This document shows positions 63,253-64,000 of a stretch of 64,000 nucleotides of DNA, in pieces. This stretch comes from Desulfoluna spongiiphila (GTDB lineage Bacteria > Desulfobacterota > Desulfobacteria > Desulfobacterales > Desulfolunaceae). The DNA is taken from positions 64,738-128,737 of the forward strand of contig NZ_FMUX01000007.1 in the NCBI RefSeq assembly GCF_900101345.1, written 5' to 3'. The number at the start of each line of letters is the position of its first letter. The stretch's first letter is position 1. Under the pieces are notes generated by a model. It saw only the letters and a program-made list of their open reading frames with translations, ran no database searches and was not told the DNA's origin. Both the position numbers and the translations under genes were made by a program.

Positions 63253-63954
63253 ATGTCCAAAAAATTAGTGGCGCTGGTGCTTTTCATGCTTTGCACCGCC
63301 CTGCCCCTTTCGGCTGCGGAACAAGCCAAAGGGCCTGCCATCCATATCCCCGAAGCACAATTCGACTTCGGCTCCGCCCCCGAGGGCCAGCGTGTGGAGC
63401 ACATCTTTACCGTCGAGAACCGTGGTTCCGAAGAGCTCCGCATCACCCGCGTAAGGCCCGGCTGAGGCTGCACCGCCGCTTCGTTTTCGAAGCGAATCGC
63501 GCCAGGCGGCAGCGGAACCATCAAAATCATCGGCAACACCCGGGGATACGGGGGACGGGACTTCAAACGCAACATTCAGGTGGAGTCCAACGACCCCAAA
63601 CACCAGACCACCTCCCTGATCTTCAAGGGGCATGTGGAAAAGGTCGTCACCATCACCCCGGCCCAGGTGCGCCTCATCGGCACCGAGGGCCAGGACCTCA
63701 CGGCCAAGGTGCGCATCGTTCCCAGCAAGGAATACCCCTTTAAACTCCTCTCGGTAAATGCCATGGACCCCAAGCTGTTCACGGTGGACGTCGAGGAGGT
63801 GGCGGGAAAAAACGGCCAGGAGTATGAACTCACCGTGAAAAACGTCACCAGCCAAAAAGGACGGTATTCCAGCGCCATTTCCATCGGCACCGACAGCAAG
63901 ATCAGGCCGCAGATGAGGATCCAGGTCACCCTGTACATCCGCAAAAAGGCTTAG
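63253..63954 (+). CDS. Secreted DUF1573 protein, candidate selenoprotein (TGA at codon 71)
   Basis: Read through one in-frame TGA (63463-63465) the protein has 233 residues plus a TAG stop. TGAGGTGAAATC precedes the ATG. Signal peptide about 1-21 (KKLVALVLFMLCTALPLSAA). Residues 33-115 match DUF1573: FDFGSAPEGQRVEHIFTVEN, RGSEELRITRVRPG, then U-G-C-T-A-A, then PGGSGTIKI. The family normally has Cys at the TGA position in its CGCT motif, so the codon replaces a conserved Cys and leaves Cys73 intact. Residues 120-233 continue as a strand-rich domain (FKGHVEKVVTITPAQVRLIG, GRYSSAISIGTDSKIRPQMR). The codons after TGA keep normal composition and no frameshift is needed. Probable envelope redox or assembly protein. 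Alternative: a recent nonsense mutation. Confidence 0.8.
63463..63494 (+). promoter_or_regulatory. Candidate bacterial SECIS element
   Basis: Directly after the in-frame TGA, CGCTTCG (63477-63483) and CGAAGCG (63488-63494) form a perfect 7-bp hairpin with a TTTT loop, 18 nt from TGA to loop. Bacterial SECIS elements lie in the coding sequence at 16-37 nt and are recognised by SelB. The closing G-C pair supplies the G near the apical loop, but the loop lacks the classic GGU seen in E. coli fdhF. Confidence 0.6.
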
Positions 63955-64000
63955 GCCCTGCCGCAACCTTGCACAGCTGCGATGCCATAACCAATCAAGT

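Noticed and set aside
63466..63954. DUF1573 gene as an ordinary pseudogene with a nonsense codon
   Set aside because: Frame, composition and family similarity persist for 160 codons after the TGA, and the TGA replaces a conserved Cys. Kept only as the alternative explanation.

Overview
The window is a GC-rich chromosomal segment from a Gram-negative, flagellated, motile bacterium. The gene content fits an anaerobic member of the Desulfobacterota (former Deltaproteobacteria), probably of the Desulfobacterales type. Pointers are the separate genes for the two halves of PurH, a YcaO-TPR protein, a nitroreductase carrying ferredoxin clusters, an HPr domain fused to a large unknown protein, and a strong selenoprotein candidate. 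This assignment is an inference from gene content; no rRNA is present to confirm it.

Layout. 1-6.5 kb: a partial unknown gene, then a flagellar filament block (FliS-like protein, sigma-28 promoter, flagellin, fliD, fliS, FliT-like protein, flaG). 7-12.8 kb: a complete dipeptide/oligopeptide ABC transporter (dppABCDF-like), closed by a 17-bp hairpin terminator. 13-18.3 kb, minus strand: a PilZ protein, ispD, the HPr-fusion protein, RNase P RNA, a zinc-ribbon coiled-coil protein and a Nif3-family protein. 18.5-24 kb, minus strand: tRNA-Met(CAT), the dnaG-rpoD operon, a lipoprotein and hisB. 24.5-32.5 kb: YcaO-TPR, an HD-GYP response regulator, a thioesterase, a Wzc-like ATPase with a Wzz-like membrane protein, an AI-2E-family transporter and the ferredoxin-nitroreductase. 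32.9-38.2 kb, minus strand: a DUF3141 hydrolase with a TerB-like tail, a clostripain-family peptidase, TetR and DjlA. 38.7-45 kb: rsmE, a phosphodiesterase, two pilT paralogues with a small partner, a NUDIX gene and an unusual acidic protein with tandem DDLW repeats. 45-52.4 kb: a substrate-binding protein without signal peptide, split purH, a small unknown gene, an MBL hydrolase, a primase-like gene and putP. 52.6-64 kb: a FadL-type porin, DUF2804, uraA, upp, priA, a phosphoesterase and a DUF1573 lipoprotein-like secreted protein.

Two observations stand out. First, the DUF1573 gene at 63253-63954 is interrupted by a single in-frame TGA exactly where the first cysteine of the family's CGCT motif is expected, and a 7-bp hairpin follows 11 nt later. 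This fits a selenocysteine codon with a bacterial SECIS element. Second, about a dozen intergenic spots carry modular elements bounded by inverted GCCTCCGGCGG ends. They are built by pairing half-modules of three kinds (A, B, C). The B half-module contains a long hairpin whose stem sequence changes completely between copies while base pairing and the loop stay conserved, which points to selection on a folded structure.

Limits: functions come from motif recognition by eye. Start codons were chosen by Shine-Dalgarno spacing, and no database or folding software was run.
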